The notes under the pieces are model-generated. The model saw only the letters and a program-made list of their open reading frames with translations, had not been told where the DNA came from and made no database searches. From an uncultured SAR86 cluster bacterium (GTDB lineage Bacteria; Pseudomonadota; Gammaproteobacteria; Magnimaribacterales; D2472), in NCBI GenBank assembly GCA_902632555.1, contig CACPCZ010000007.1, forward strand, positions 1 to 55,826: DNA of 55,826 bases, given 5' to 3'. The first letter of the stretch is position 1. Every line of letters begins with the position of its first letter. The position numbers and the translations under genes are program-made. Shown here in pieces: positions 8,456 through 18,187 of the stretch.

Positions 8456-10181
8456 CTTGTGTAGCAACGGAGGAATTAGGGCGTCTTAAATCTGCATATC
8501 CATAATTAACTCCGTCTACTATATGAATACTTTGAGTACTGCCCATAGTATGTTCAGGCGTCATTTTATGACCTATCTTCCTAATACCTGCTATAGAGTC
8601 AGCATTTAATGTTCTTTCATAGAGAATTCCAGTGGTAGGCCAATCTTTGTGGACTCTTGGAAGCATAGTCGCTTGACCAATATCCAGATTAAAATCAATA
8701 ACTCCTGATATAACCCTTAAAATAGCAGCGGGTATTAATGATCCTCCTGGAGATCCAGTAATTAACATTAGATTATTATTTTTATCAAAGATCATGGTTG
8801 GAGCCATTGTGCTCATAGGCTTTTTGCCAGCTTCAAATCTATTGCCAGTACTAGCTCCTCTTCCTCTTATAGACTTATCACCATGTCTGTATGCGAAATT
8901 ATTCATTTGATTGTTCATCAAAATACCAGTTCCCGGTATTGTGACCCCTGATCCAAATGAATAGCCTAAGGTGTACGTATTAGAAACAGCATTTCCATCT
9001 TTGTCTATGATTGAAAAATGAGTAGTATCTCTGCTTTCAGTTGTAAGCTCAAATGGTTTAACAACAGTAGACTTTGTAGCTTTTTTTAAATCTATAGATT
9101 TTACTAAATGTTCAATTCTATTTTTAGATAATAAATCCTCTATTGGAACGTTAAAATATTCAGGATCACCTACAAAATGCGATCTGTTGTTATGACCTCT
9201 TCTTATGGCTTCTGACAGAAGATGGTAAGTTAAAGCGGAATCACTCATAAATTTACTTAAATCAAAATAACTGAGAACATTTAATGCAGTTAAAAGAGTG
9301 ATGCCACCTCCAGAGGGTGGACCTGCTGTAAAAACTAAGTTACCTCTATATGAAGCTGCAATCGGAGAACTAAATTTAGCTTCATAGCTTTCAAAATCTT
9401 TTATCGAGAATAGACCGCCATTGATATTCATAGCTTTTAAAATATTTTCAGCAACCTCTCCTTTATAAAATCCATCTCTTCCTTGTTTTGAAATAATCTT
9501 AAAAGTTTTTGCAAGATCCGGTCTTTTAAAAATTGAATTTTGTTTGATGGCTTTCCCATCTCTAAAATAAATTTTGAATGACTCTGGATCAGCTTTCAAT
9601 TGCTCGGTATCTTCAATTGCTTTACTGAGATCATAAGAGACTATGATCCCCTCCTCTGCTTGCTTTATGACTGGCTCAAGTACCTCTTGCAAAGGTAATT
9701 TTCCAAAATTTTTATGAGCTTCTAACAATCCAGCTACAGTTCCAGGAACAGCTGGAGCTTTGTAACCATATCTAGTCTTATCAAACATATCATTGGTAAA
9801 GTCTTGTGGTTTAAAGTTTCTTGATTTAGCGATATCAAAAATATTTTCAATTGAAGAATTAAGAGGAGACTTACTCCTATAATCAATATAAAAAATTTCA
9901 TCCTTTTCTTTTATATACACAAGCATGAAACCACCTCCCCCAAGATTTCCAGCCCTAGGTAATGTTATAGCAAGTGAAAAGCCGACTGCTACAGCTGCAT
10001 CAACTGCATTACCGCCTTTTTCTAAAATCTGCACACCGATATTAGATGAAAGATAGTTTTGTGAAACAACCATTCCAGATTTTGATACTGTTGGATGGAA
10101 TGGAGATTGATAATCAATATAACTTTGTTGTGATATTAACGAAATTGAAAAAGTTAAAAATAGGATATAAAGTTTTTTCAT
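8448..10181 (-). CDS. ggt: Gamma-glutamyltranspeptidase
   Basis: 577 residues, a periplasmic Ntn hydrolase that removes or transfers gamma-glutamyl groups from glutathione and related compounds and matures by self-cleavage. A signal peptide covers about 1-18. The large-subunit signature GNLGGGGFM lies at 78-86. The predicted autoprocessing nucleophile is T386 in DTTHFSIIDKDGNAVS, equal to T391 of E. coli. PMSTMAPT (455-462) and GSPGGS (477-482) form the oxyanion and substrate region. Its ATG shares one base with the stop of the upstream anion symporter, so the two are co-translated. The family is certain; the natural substrate is inferred. Confidence 0.95.
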   Translation of the reverse strand: MKKLYILFLTFSISLISQQSYIDYQSPFHPTVSKSGMVVSQNYLSSNIGVQILEKGGNAVDAAVAVGFSLAITLPRAGNLGGGGFMLVYIKEKDEIFYIDYRSKSPLNSSIENIFDIAKSRNFKPQDFTNDMFDKTRYGYKAPAVPGTVAGLLEAHKNFGKLPLQEVLEPVIKQAEEGIIVSYDLSKAIEDTEQLKADPESFKIYFRDGKAIKQNSIFKRPDLAKTFKIISKQGRDGFYKGEVAENILKAMNINGGLFSIKDFESYEAKFSSPIAASYRGNLVFTAGPPSGGGITLLTALNVLSYFDLSKFMSDSALTYHLLSEAIRRGHNNRSHFVGDPEYFNVPIEDLLSKNRIEHLVKSIDLKKATKSTVVKPFELTTESRDTTHFSIIDKDGNAVSNTYTLGYSFGSGVTIPGTGILMNNQMNNFAYRHGDKSIRGRGASTGNRFEAGKKPMSTMAPTMIFDKNNNLMLITGSPGGSLIPAAILRVISGVIDFNLDIGQATMLPRVHKDWPTTGILYERTLNADSIAGIRKIGHKMTPEHTMGSTQSIHIVDGVNYGYADLRRPNSSVATQVN

Positions 10182-11617
10182 TAAAAAATTATTGGAGCTA
10201 AATAATAAGAGAATATTGTAACAACAAGAATGCCAATTATATTCAAAGCTATTCCAGCTCGCATCATTGTTGCAATAGTGAATTTATTTGATCCATAAAC
10301 AATAGCATTCGGTGGGGTTGCAACTGGCAACATAAATGCACAGCTCGCTGCTAGACAAACCGGAATAGTCAAAGATACAGGCAAAACACCTATTGCAATA
10401 GCAACACCTCCAAATACTGGCAAAAATGTTGTTGTCGTTGTCACATTACTAGTAATTTCAGTTAAGAAAATTATTAAAGTTGCTACAGCCAGAATTAAAA
10501 AAATTGGGGGTATTGTGCTCAATACAATCAAACTCTCTCCAATCCAAATCCCTAACCCTGTTGAGCTTATTTGTGCTGCAAGAGATAAGCCACCTCCGAA
10601 TAAAATTAATAGTCCCCAGGGTAATTCTTTAGACTTTTCCCATTTTAGTAAATCGCCCCTTCGTGAAGCAGATGGGGTCATAAAAATTAAAATAGCAGCT
10701 ATTATAGCTATACCTGCATCGGTTAAACCTGATAAAAAGTCAATCTTTACTAAAAGCTTTCTGCTGATCCATGCAAATACCGCAAGTCCAAAAATTATTG
10801 AGATTCTTATTTCATCCTTGGTTAAACTTCCCATTTCTTTAAGCATTTTTTGTAGCTCATTACGAGACTCAATAGATGCTTCGAAATTAATTTTGAAAAC
10901 TATTTTAGTTAACGAATACCATGCTCCAAAAAGCAAAACTGCTGCCAACGGAACGCCTAACATCATCCAATTCAACATTGATATTTCAACTCCGTATGTG
11001 TCCTGCATAAATGAGCTAAAGACAATATTTGGAGCAGTTCCAATTAAAGTGGACATACCACCTATAGTTGCAGCATATGCTATACCCAGTAATAGAGCAG
11101 TATCAAAATTTCGTTTTTGCTTATCCGATAATCCAGGAATGGTATCAGCCATTACTGTACAAACAGCCAAACCAATGGGTAGCAACATAAGAGTAGTTGA
11201 AGTATTCATAACCCACATACTTATTAAAGCTGCAACAAGCATAAAGCCTCCTACTAAACTTGCACCACTTGAGCCAACGGCAATAATCATTTTTAAAGCA
11301 ATTCTTTTATGGAGGCCTGAATTTTCTATTCCAAGCGCTAAAATAAAACCACCTAAGAAGAGATAAATATTCTTATTAGCATATGGGACCGCAGCCTCTT
11401 CAAAAGAAGTAATTCCCATTAAAGGAAAAAGCGCTAATGGAAGAAATGCCGTCACTGCTACAGGGATAGCCTCTGTTGCCCACCAAACTGCCATTAAAAC
11501 TGCAATAGCTGCAACTCTCCATGCATCTAGACTTAAGCCTTCTGGTGTAGGTAAAAAAATTAATATAAAAAACAATCCTATTCCAATAGAAAAGCCTTTC
11601 TTTTTATAAGCTGGCAT
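10181..11617 (-). CDS. SLC13/DASS-family sodium:anion symporter
   Basis: 478 residues with about 11-12 hydrophobic segments. The two DASS sodium-binding signatures are present: MNTSTT in the first repeat (near 137) and EITSNVTTTTTF in the second (near 388). WWATEAIPVAVTAFLPL near 45 and the C-terminal VATPPNAIVYGS are typical of the di/tricarboxylate carriers (SdcS, CitT, VcINDY). It is expected to import dicarboxylates such as succinate, or related anions, with Na+. It is the first gene of a two-gene unit with ggt. The transported anion cannot be read from sequence, but glutamate-like or dicarboxylate products of GGT and M20 chemistry are plausible. Confidence 0.88.
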   Translation of the reverse strand: MPAYKKKGFSIGIGLFFILIFLPTPEGLSLDAWRVAAIAVLMAVWWATEAIPVAVTAFLPLALFPLMGITSFEEAAVPYANKNIYLFLGGFILALGIENSGLHKRIALKMIIAVGSSGASLVGGFMLVAALISMWVMNTSTTLMLLPIGLAVCTVMADTIPGLSDKQKRNFDTALLLGIAYAATIGGMSTLIGTAPNIVFSSFMQDTYGVEISMLNWMMLGVPLAAVLLFGAWYSLTKIVFKINFEASIESRNELQKMLKEMGSLTKDEIRISIIFGLAVFAWISRKLLVKIDFLSGLTDAGIAIIAAILIFMTPSASRRGDLLKWEKSKELPWGLLILFGGGLSLAAQISSTGLGIWIGESLIVLSTIPPIFLILAVATLIIFLTEITSNVTTTTTFLPVFGGVAIAIGVLPVSLTIPVCLAASCAFMLPVATPPNAIVYGSNKFTIATMMRAGIALNIIGILVVTIFSYYLAPIIF

Positions 11618-11643
11618 GGTTTATATATTAACTCTTAAGCTAT

Positions 11644-11671
11644 AAAAAAGGGAGCAAGTGCTCCCTTTTTT
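11644..11671 (-). terminator. Rho-independent terminator of TonB-dependent receptor 2
   Basis: GGGAGC and GCTCCC arms around a 4-base loop, flanked by A6 and T6. On the minus strand it follows the receptor 2 stop (11684) by about 13 bases and ends in a T-run. It separates the receptor from the symporter-ggt unit. Confidence 0.9.
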
Positions 11672-11683
11672 ATTTAAGATATT

Positions 11684-14600
11684 TTAGAATTTTTTGTAAA
11701 GCTCTAATGAATAGCTTTTGCCGTAATCGCTATGCACATCGCTAACAAAACCCCATGTGTATTCATCGGCTAATGGAGCTCTTGTATCTTGAAGATTTCT
11801 TACTGTACCTCTAAGTCTAAGACCATTCTTAAACTTATATCCTACAGTCAAGTTTAATGTCATCATTGCATCAACTGTCCATGTATCTCCACAAGTTCCA
11901 CCAGAATAACTATTTGTACCAGAACATGCATAAATATCGTTTGCACTCCCACTTACATCAACTGATTTTGCATTATCAGTAACAGCTTTTTCTTGGAAAC
12001 TACCAATTTTTGTTCCTGATAAAAACGCATCCCATCTGCCTTTTTTCCATGAGAGACGCATTGAATCTTTTTGTTCGTAGTAAGCTCTTCTGTCGTAAAC
12101 TCCGAGCAAATCACCATATCCTGAAGGTGCATTTGATCCTTCTAAAATTCCACCTGGTGCAGTTGCGGCAATAAGTTCAGCACTAATGCCAGAAGCCTCC
12201 TGTTCAAATTTATCAAATTGGACACTCATGAATTTTGCTGTAAATGTTCCAAAGTCTGTATCTACAGAATATTCAACTGCATAATCAGTTCCCTCTAGAG
12301 TCCTATCATCGAGGTTTGTATATACATCTTCAACTCTAATTACTTGACCAGCTTGACATAAGCTTGAGTCCCAATCGCCATTATATGTTGGCGAATCAGG
12401 ATCATCATCAAGCACAAAGTCACCCCTCACAACAAGAGGGTTACCAGTACATTCTGAAGGGCCTCCTCTTGCTCTAATTAAAGTATCGAGCAACATGTGG
12501 TTTTGTTCACCAAATAATCCAACAGTATTTGTAGTTGCTATTTGCCATTTATCAACAGTAATTATCCAATTGTCTCCAGGTGTTAATACTAAACCTAAAG
12601 ATGTATTGGTAGCCTCCTCAGCCTCTAAATTTGCATTACCTTTGGCTACCCTTTGAATAGAATATCCGTCTCTGCTTTCATCAAGAGCTTTTGTGTATAA
12701 AGGATCAGCTTGAGAATTATTTCTTACTACCATTCCCTCATTTACTGTAATTAAGTTTGGAGCTCTAAATGATGTTGAAGCAGAACCTCTAACTTTCAAC
12801 CAAGCTGTTGGTGTATATCCCACTGCAAATTTTCCAACAGCATTGCTGCCATAGTCATCAGCATTTTCAGCTCTAATTGCTAACTGTGATTCAACATTTT
12901 CAGCAATTGGTATTTGAAATTCAGTAAATAAGGATGCAACAGTCCTTTCACCATATGTGTTTGGTGAAGGGCTGCTGTTTGAAATATTTGAAATGTACGG
13001 GAAAGTTGACTGATTTTTTGCCAATGCTGGAGTTGAATATTTGATTGTTCCATCAATATTTGGATCTCTTGCATCGTCCATTGTTTCTTTCCTGACTTCA
13101 GCTCCAACAAGCATTGCTACATCACCTGCCGGAAGTGAAAATACAGATGGGTTACTCATCTTGAAGTCAATCATAAATAATTCGGTTGTATTATTTCTAA
13201 AAATTGTTGTCATGAATTCTTCTTCGTTACAATTCTCGCCAGCACAAAATGGGTTGTAAGCATCCGGTGTTGATCTTGCTAAAGCTGCATCAAGAAGTGT
13301 CATGTTTGCTCTACCACTATTCAACATAACTGAAGTTGCTCTTGAGGCTACAACACCAGCATCCCAATCCCAATCGCCGTAATTTCCTCTAAAACCTTGT
13401 ACAAGTCTCCAAGTTTCTCTTGTAGAATCCCATGCTCTAGGTGTTGAAAATCTAAAATACCTTGCCCATAAATAATCTGCCTCTCTATCAACAAATAAAT
13501 CGCCACCTGATGATCCTATAGCTCCTCTTTGGAGTTGGTTTAACCAATAGTTTGTAGAGGGAATTAGAAACGGTTGTGTATTACCGCCTTGTTTGGAAGA
13601 TGTACCAAGGCCCAAATGAGTTCCTCCATATAAAGTTTTTTCTGATTGAGACTGATAAAAACTTATTTCTGTATAAGCTTCGACTCCATTGTCTAGCTCT
13701 GTATTCACAAATACAACTAAATTATTTCTTAATAAAGGTCCTCTCTTATCATATGTCTGCCCATAACTTGTTCTATTTTCATCACGAATAGATGATGCAT
13801 CATATAAACACATATTTGTAATACCTGGAATCGAATAAAGATTACTTGATGAATTACTTAAACAGTATGGATCATCAGGTCTATACATCGAATGAACATT
13901 AGATCCAGATCCTGTATAAAATTGACCCCACACTGAACTGGCACTAGCATTTCTCCATGTTGTATCATTAAATTCACCATTAGGTGTTCCACTTGTTGGA
14001 GAATCTAAATATCTTCTTAAGTCTCCATTAGCCCATTTTGGATCTTCAATACCTCTGATTTTGTCTCTACGATATCTATCGAAGTAGACAGATACATTTG
14101 TACCATCGTCAAATGTTTTACCCCACTGAACACTTACTTTATTATCATTAGCTGCAAAGCTATCGTACCAATTGGTTCTTACCCTTACTGTTGCGCCATC
14201 AAAATCGTCTTTAAGGACAGTATTAATAACACCAGCAACAGCGTCTGCACCATAAATTGAAGACGCACCATCTCGCAATATTTCTATCCGCTCTGAGCCA
14301 TATACGGGAATTAAATTTGAATTTACGCTCGATACAGGAACAAAACTTCCTCCCACCCACTCAGTTGCATACCCAGGAGACTGAACAAGCCTTCTACCAT
14401 TAAGAAGTGTCAAAGTATTACCGGTACCTATATTCCTTAGGTCTAGCGAGCCTACATCACCTCTAGAAGCATTGTATCCACCACTAAAATCAGTTTGGTT
14501 GAAATTGTTGCTACCATTCTCTGCTAACTCTGCAAATAGTTCATCCCCTGATTCTACGCCTAGACTTTCTATGTCTTCAGCTGTAATGACGGTTACTGGA

Positions 14601-14749
14601 AGAGCTCCGGTAATTTTCGCACCTTTAATCTGCGAACCTACAACAACAACTTCCTCAACTTCTGAATCGCCGGATTCTTCGGAGTCTTGCGCATATACAA
14701 GAAACGGAAGTAATAAGATTAATGAATATAAATATTTAATATTTTTCAT
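11684..14749 (-). CDS. TonB-dependent outer-membrane receptor 2
   Basis: 1021 residues. Signal peptide 1-20, acidic stretch, TonB box EEVVVVGS at 32-39, plug with LDLRNIGTGNTLTLLNGRR and RIEILRDGASSIYGADAVAGVI, long barrel, terminal LELYKKF. AAGGGGA stands about eight bases before the ATG, and a sigma-70 promoter lies further upstream. Sequence patterns place it in the same broad receptor class as receptor 1, but the two are clearly different proteins. Cysteine pairs in loops (for example near PFCAGENC) suggest disulfide-stabilised surface loops. The gene is followed by its own terminator and then the symporter-ggt pair. A peptide, glutathione-like or conjugate substrate is a guess from context only. 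Confidence 0.95.
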   Translation of the reverse strand: MKNIKYLYSLILLLPFLVYAQDSEESGDSEVEEVVVVGSQIKGAKITGALPVTVITAEDIESLGVESGDELFAELAENGSNNFNQTDFSGGYNASRGDVGSLDLRNIGTGNTLTLLNGRRLVQSPGYATEWVGGSFVPVSSVNSNLIPVYGSERIEILRDGASSIYGADAVAGVINTVLKDDFDGATVRVRTNWYDSFAANDNKVSVQWGKTFDDGTNVSVYFDRYRRDKIRGIEDPKWANGDLRRYLDSPTSGTPNGEFNDTTWRNASASSVWGQFYTGSGSNVHSMYRPDDPYCLSNSSSNLYSIPGITNMCLYDASSIRDENRTSYGQTYDKRGPLLRNNLVVFVNTELDNGVEAYTEISFYQSQSEKTLYGGTHLGLGTSSKQGGNTQPFLIPSTNYWLNQLQRGAIGSSGGDLFVDREADYLWARYFRFSTPRAWDSTRETWRLVQGFRGNYGDWDWDAGVVASRATSVMLNSGRANMTLLDAALARSTPDAYNPFCAGENCNEEEFMTTIFRNNTTELFMIDFKMSNPSVFSLPAGDVAMLVGAEVRKETMDDARDPNIDGTIKYSTPALAKNQSTFPYISNISNSSPSPNTYGERTVASLFTEFQIPIAENVESQLAIRAENADDYGSNAVGKFAVGYTPTAWLKVRGSASTSFRAPNLITVNEGMVVRNNSQADPLYTKALDESRDGYSIQRVAKGNANLEAEEATNTSLGLVLTPGDNWIITVDKWQIATTNTVGLFGEQNHMLLDTLIRARGGPSECTGNPLVVRGDFVLDDDPDSPTYNGDWDSSLCQAGQVIRVEDVYTNLDDRTLEGTDYAVEYSVDTDFGTFTAKFMSVQFDKFEQEASGISAELIAATAPGGILEGSNAPSGYGDLLGVYDRRAYYEQKDSMRLSWKKGRWDAFLSGTKIGSFQEKAVTDNAKSVDVSGSANDIYACSGTNSYSGGTCGDTWTVDAMMTLNLTVGYKFKNGLRLRGTVRNLQDTRAPLADEYTWGFVSDVHSDYGKSYSLELYKKF

Positions 14750-14785
14750 GTGTTATCCCCTTTGAAAAATGTACAAACTTCACTA

Positions 14786-14815
14786 ATTATAGGCCTAGAA
14801 TTAATATTATGTCCA
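14786..14815 (-). promoter_or_regulatory. Sigma-70 promoter of receptor 2
   Basis: Perfect -10 TATAAT (14786-14791) and -35 TGGACA (14810-14815) separated by 18 bases. The predicted transcript start is near 14779, giving a leader of about 30 bases with a strong Shine-Dalgarno sequence. Confidence 0.7.
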
Positions 14816-14858
14816 ACATTCTTACAGGTAAAATTATTTGTAGCTATAGATGATAAAT

Positions 14859-16250
14859 TTAATTTTTAATAAGTAATTTAGATATTCTGTCCAAAGACTT
14901 ATCTTTTCCAAATAAAACTAATGTAAGCCCCAGCGAAGGTGATCTTGTAGAGCCAGTTAGAGCGATTCTAATTGGTTGATTAACCTTTGGAATAGGTAAT
15001 TCGTGTTCACTCTGATAATTTTTTAATGCTATGTCTAAATTCTTTTCATTCCAGTCAAAAATATTTGAAAGTATTTCTTTTAGATCAGACAAAATATTTA
15101 TTCCAACATCATCAACAAATTTCGAAATCGCTTTGTCATCATATTCGATTTCATCCAAGTAATAAGGCTTAAGATCTGATGCAATACCACTAAGTGTATT
15201 GCTTGAGGATCTCATTGAGGATATTAATAAATCTTCATCAAAATGATCTTCTAAATTAATATTAAAGTTCTCTAAATAAGGTCTTAATTTATTTTTTAAT
15301 TCATCTAAAGTTAAATTTGCTAAATGTTGAGTGTTTAACCAATCAAGTTTTGATACATCAAAAACTGCGCCTGCTTTTTGGACATCATTAATATTAAAAT
15401 TTTTAATTAAATCTTTAATATAAAATACTTCCTGATCGCCTTTTGACCAGCCCAGTCTAGCTAGAGTGTTTAGGATAGCTGAGTCTAAATATCCATCAGA
15501 TTGATATTCTTCAAGACTGGTTGCAGCATGTCTTTTAGAAAGTCTTTTTTTATCAGGTCCAAGAACTAAAGGCAGATGAGCATATTCGAGCGATGGATAT
15601 CCCAGAGCATTCTGAATATGAATTTGGCGAGGCGTATTACTTAAATGATCTTCACCGCGAATAACTGTTGTAACTTTTTGCTCGTAATCGTCAACAACGT
15701 TGCACAGATGGTATGTTGGTGACCCATCACTTCTTAATAAAATTAAATCGTCTAATTCTGAATTTTGAAATACAACTTCTCCTCGAATGATATCTTTTAC
15801 AATAATCTCTCCGTCCTCTGGAGTAGCTAATCTTAATACTGTATTTTCGGATTGTTTGAGCCCAAGGTTTCTGCTTCTTCCATCATACATTGGCTTTTTA
15901 CCAGCTGCCTCTTGGTCTTTTCGCATTTTATCAAGCGTTTCTTTTGAACAATCACACCAGTAAGCATTTCCTGATTCATATATCTTTTGAGCAGCTTTCA
16001 CATAAATATTATTTCTCTCAGATTGATTTATAGGTTTTTCATCTGGTGATAAGCCTATTGAGCTTAAGCTATCCAGAATATTTTTTTCAAATTCCTTTTT
16101 TGATCTTTCTTTGTCTGTATCCTCAATTCTTATTAAAAATAGACCGTTATTTTGTTTTGCATAGACATAATTAAAGAGTGCTGTTCTGACTCCTCCAATG
16201 TGAAGTGTGCCTGTAGGACTTGGAGCAAATCTTGTGACGACCTTATTCAT
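14859..16250 (-). CDS. gltX: Glutamyl-tRNA synthetase
   Basis: 463 residues from the ATG at 16248-16250. An ATG 15 bases upstream is possible, but the GGAG there serves better as Shine-Dalgarno, and family members begin with a short lead before TRFAPSPTG. It charges tRNA-Glu with glutamate. The class I signatures are present: HIGG at 17-20 and KRLSKRH (KMSKS equivalent) near 239. The cysteine pair WCDCS near 103 resembles the zinc-binding remnant of this enzyme. The start shares one base with the dnaQ stop (TAATG), indicating a coupled rnhA-dnaQ-gltX operon. Confidence 0.96.
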   Translation of the reverse strand: MNKVVTRFAPSPTGTLHIGGVRTALFNYVYAKQNNGLFLIRIEDTDKERSKKEFEKNILDSLSSIGLSPDEKPINQSERNNIYVKAAQKIYESGNAYWCDCSKETLDKMRKDQEAAGKKPMYDGRSRNLGLKQSENTVLRLATPEDGEIIVKDIIRGEVVFQNSELDDLILLRSDGSPTYHLCNVVDDYEQKVTTVIRGEDHLSNTPRQIHIQNALGYPSLEYAHLPLVLGPDKKRLSKRHAATSLEEYQSDGYLDSAILNTLARLGWSKGDQEVFYIKDLIKNFNINDVQKAGAVFDVSKLDWLNTQHLANLTLDELKNKLRPYLENFNINLEDHFDEDLLISSMRSSSNTLSGIASDLKPYYLDEIEYDDKAISKFVDDVGINILSDLKEILSNIFDWNEKNLDIALKNYQSEHELPIPKVNQPIRIALTGSTRSPSLGLTLVLFGKDKSLDRISKLLIKN

Positions 16251-16966
16251 TAAAATTTTCTCCATATTGTTTGAATATTATTGTTCTTCTCAATATCTAA
16301 AAGTCTCTTTTCATGTGCATCAAGATCGCTTTTAGATGATGTAATTGAAACAAGGTCTGAAAATTCTTCAATGTTATTTTTTTTAACTTTTTTTGCATTG
16401 ATTACATTACTAACTCCGTTTGAATTAAATTCGAATTTACTTTGACCCCCCGTCAATCTCATGTATACATCAGCAAGTATATTTGCATCAAGAAGAGCTC
16501 CATGAAAGGTTCTGTCGTAGCCAGAAATATCATATCTAACAGCCAGCGCATCTAATGAATTTCTTTGGCCGGGATATTTATCTCTGGCAAGACTTAATGA
16601 GTCTTCTATTTCACAAATATCCTCAAGCATTGGAAATGATGTTGATGCCAATTTTAATTCATGATTGAGAAAACCAACGTCAAAGGGTGCATTGTGAATT
16701 ACTAAAGTTGAACCTTCTATAAATTCAATAAATTCCTCAGCAATTTCATCAAACGATGGTTTGTTTTCTAAGTCGGCATTAGTGATCCCATGAACTTTCG
16801 AAGCCTCTTCATCTATTAGTCTGGAGGGATTTAAGTAGGAATGAAAATGAATATCAGATTTTTTTCTGTCGTTAAGCAATACTGCACCAATTTCGATAAC
16901 CCTATGGCCTTGTTTAACTTCAAGACCTGTGGTTTCTGTATCTAAAACAATATATTTCTTTGACAT
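16250..16966 (-). CDS. dnaQ: DNA polymerase III epsilon subunit (proofreading 3'-5' exonuclease)
   Basis: 238 residues. DEDDh exonuclease motifs: ExoI VLDTETTGLE with D9 and E11, ExoII HNAPFDVGFLN near 91-101, and ExoIII HGALLDANILADVY near 154-167 (H and D ligands). The C-terminal tail is the usual polymerase-binding extension. It removes misincorporated bases during replication. It lies between rnhA and gltX, two bases after rnhA. Confidence 0.96.
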   Translation of the reverse strand: MSKKYIVLDTETTGLEVKQGHRVIEIGAVLLNDRKKSDIHFHSYLNPSRLIDEEASKVHGITNADLENKPSFDEIAEEFIEFIEGSTLVIHNAPFDVGFLNHELKLASTSFPMLEDICEIEDSLSLARDKYPGQRNSLDALAVRYDISGYDRTFHGALLDANILADVYMRLTGGQSKFEFNSNGVSNVINAKKVKKNNIEEFSDLVSITSSKSDLDAHEKRLLDIEKNNNIQTIWRKF

Positions 16967-16968
16967 AT

Positions 16969-17400
16969 TTAAATACTATCAATTCCTTTATTAGCTAACG
17001 CATCTGCAATTTCATTTTTTGGATGACCAGAATGGCCTTTCACCCATTTCCAACTAACATTATGTTTTTGTCTTTCTGAATCTAGCTCTATCCAAAGTTC
17101 TTTATTTTTAACATCTTTTTTTGCAGAGTTTTTCCAGTTGTTTTTTTTCCAATTATCTATCCAAGATGTTATCCCATCCATTACGTATTTAGAATCAGTA
17201 GTTAAATTAACATTACATGGCTCTTTTAGAATTTTTAAACCTTCGATTGCAGCTTTTAGCTCCATTTGATTATTGGTAGTGTTCTTTTGACCTCCGAAAT
17301 ACTCATTTTTTACATCTTGATATTCAATTAATACCCCCCAACCACCATCACCGGGGTTACCTCTGCAAGCTCCATCTGTATATATATTTACTGTTTTCAT
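16969..17400 (-). CDS. rnhA: Ribonuclease HI
   Basis: 143 residues. Degrades the RNA strand of RNA-DNA hybrids. Active-site residues D9 ([12 protein letters not shown]), E47 (NNQMELKAA), D69 (TTDSKYV) and D133 (EIADALAN), plus H123, are all present at family spacing. First gene of the rnhA-dnaQ-gltX unit. It is divergent from gloB with only 22 bases between start codons, so its promoter must overlap gloB coding sequence. Confidence 0.97.
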   Translation of the reverse strand: MKTVNIYTDGACRGNPGDGGWGVLIEYQDVKNEYFGGQKNTTNNQMELKAAIEGLKILKEPCNVNLTTDSKYVMDGITSWIDNWKKNNWKNSAKKDVKNKELWIELDSERQKHNVSWKWVKGHSGHPKNEIADALANKGIDSI

Positions 17401-17422
17401 TAGATTAAACTAAACTTTGCAT

Positions 17423-18187
17423 ATGTTAAGCATAAAACCTATCAAAGCATTTAGCGATAATTATATTTGGTTAATCTCAACTAATGAAGGGTCAATAGTT
17501 GTTGATCCTGGTGAAGCTGATGAAATTATTGAACTTAGTAAATCCAAAGAAATAGATCTTAAAGGTATCCTTGTAACTCATCATCATTATGACCATACAA
17601 ATGGTATTAAAAATATATTAAAAAGTTGTGATGTGAAAATTTATGGTCCAGATAACAATATTGGGGAGATTACTAATATAGTTAAGGAAGGAGATAATGT
17701 TAATATCATCGGACTTAATTTTAACGTTATTGAGATACCAGGACATACTCTGGACCATATTGCTTTTATTTGTAATAAAGACGGAGATTCAATTATATTT
17801 TGCGGTGATACTTTGTTTTCAGGGGGTTGTGGTAGGGTTTTTGAAGGAACATTTAAACAAATGTTTGAATCCATTAACAAAATAGCTAAACTCCCATTAA
17901 ATACAAGAATATTTTGTGGTCATGAATATACAGCATCTAATTTAGAATTTGCAAAAGAAGTTGAGCCTAATAATATTTTGATCAAAGAAAAACTTGATGA
18001 AGTGAAAAAAAACGTCTCAAAAGGTATTCCCTCATTACCATCAGATTTAAATACAGAATTGAAAATAAATCCTTTTTTGAGATGTGATAATAAAGATGTG
18101 AAAGAACAGATTGCTAATAAATTTGGATACACTGAATCTAAAATAGATATATTTAAAGCTTTAAGAAAATGGAAAGACAATTTTTAA
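17423..18187 (+). CDS. gloB: Hydroxyacylglutathione hydrolase (glyoxalase II)
   Basis: 254 residues from the ATG at 17423; a TTG two codons earlier is less likely because family members begin directly at this point. It hydrolyses S-D-lactoylglutathione to lactate and glutathione in methylglyoxal detoxification. Metallo-beta-lactamase motif THHHYDHTNG (52-61; H53, H55, D57, H58), FCGDTLFSGGCGRVFEG, and FCGHEYTASNL identify glyoxalase II rather than a generic member. The gene overlaps mltD by 19 bases; gloB-mltD adjacency is also found in E. coli. Confidence 0.95.
   Translation: MLSIKPIKAFSDNYIWLISTNEGSIVVDPGEADEIIELSKSKEIDLKGILVTHHHYDHTNGIKNILKSCDVKIYGPDNNIGEITNIVKEGDNVNIIGLNFNVIEIPGHTLDHIAFICNKDGDSIIFCGDTLFSGGCGRVFEGTFKQMFESINKIAKLPLNTRIFCGHEYTASNLEFAKEVEPNNILIKEKLDEVKKNVSKGIPSLPSDLNTELKINPFLRCDNKDVKEQIANKFGYTESKIDIFKALRKWKDNF

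Noticed and set aside
10515-11366. 283-codon plus-strand reading frame
   Set aside because: It is an antisense shadow of the DASS symporter, whose membrane-protein codon bias keeps the opposite strand open; no motif or Shine-Dalgarno sequence.
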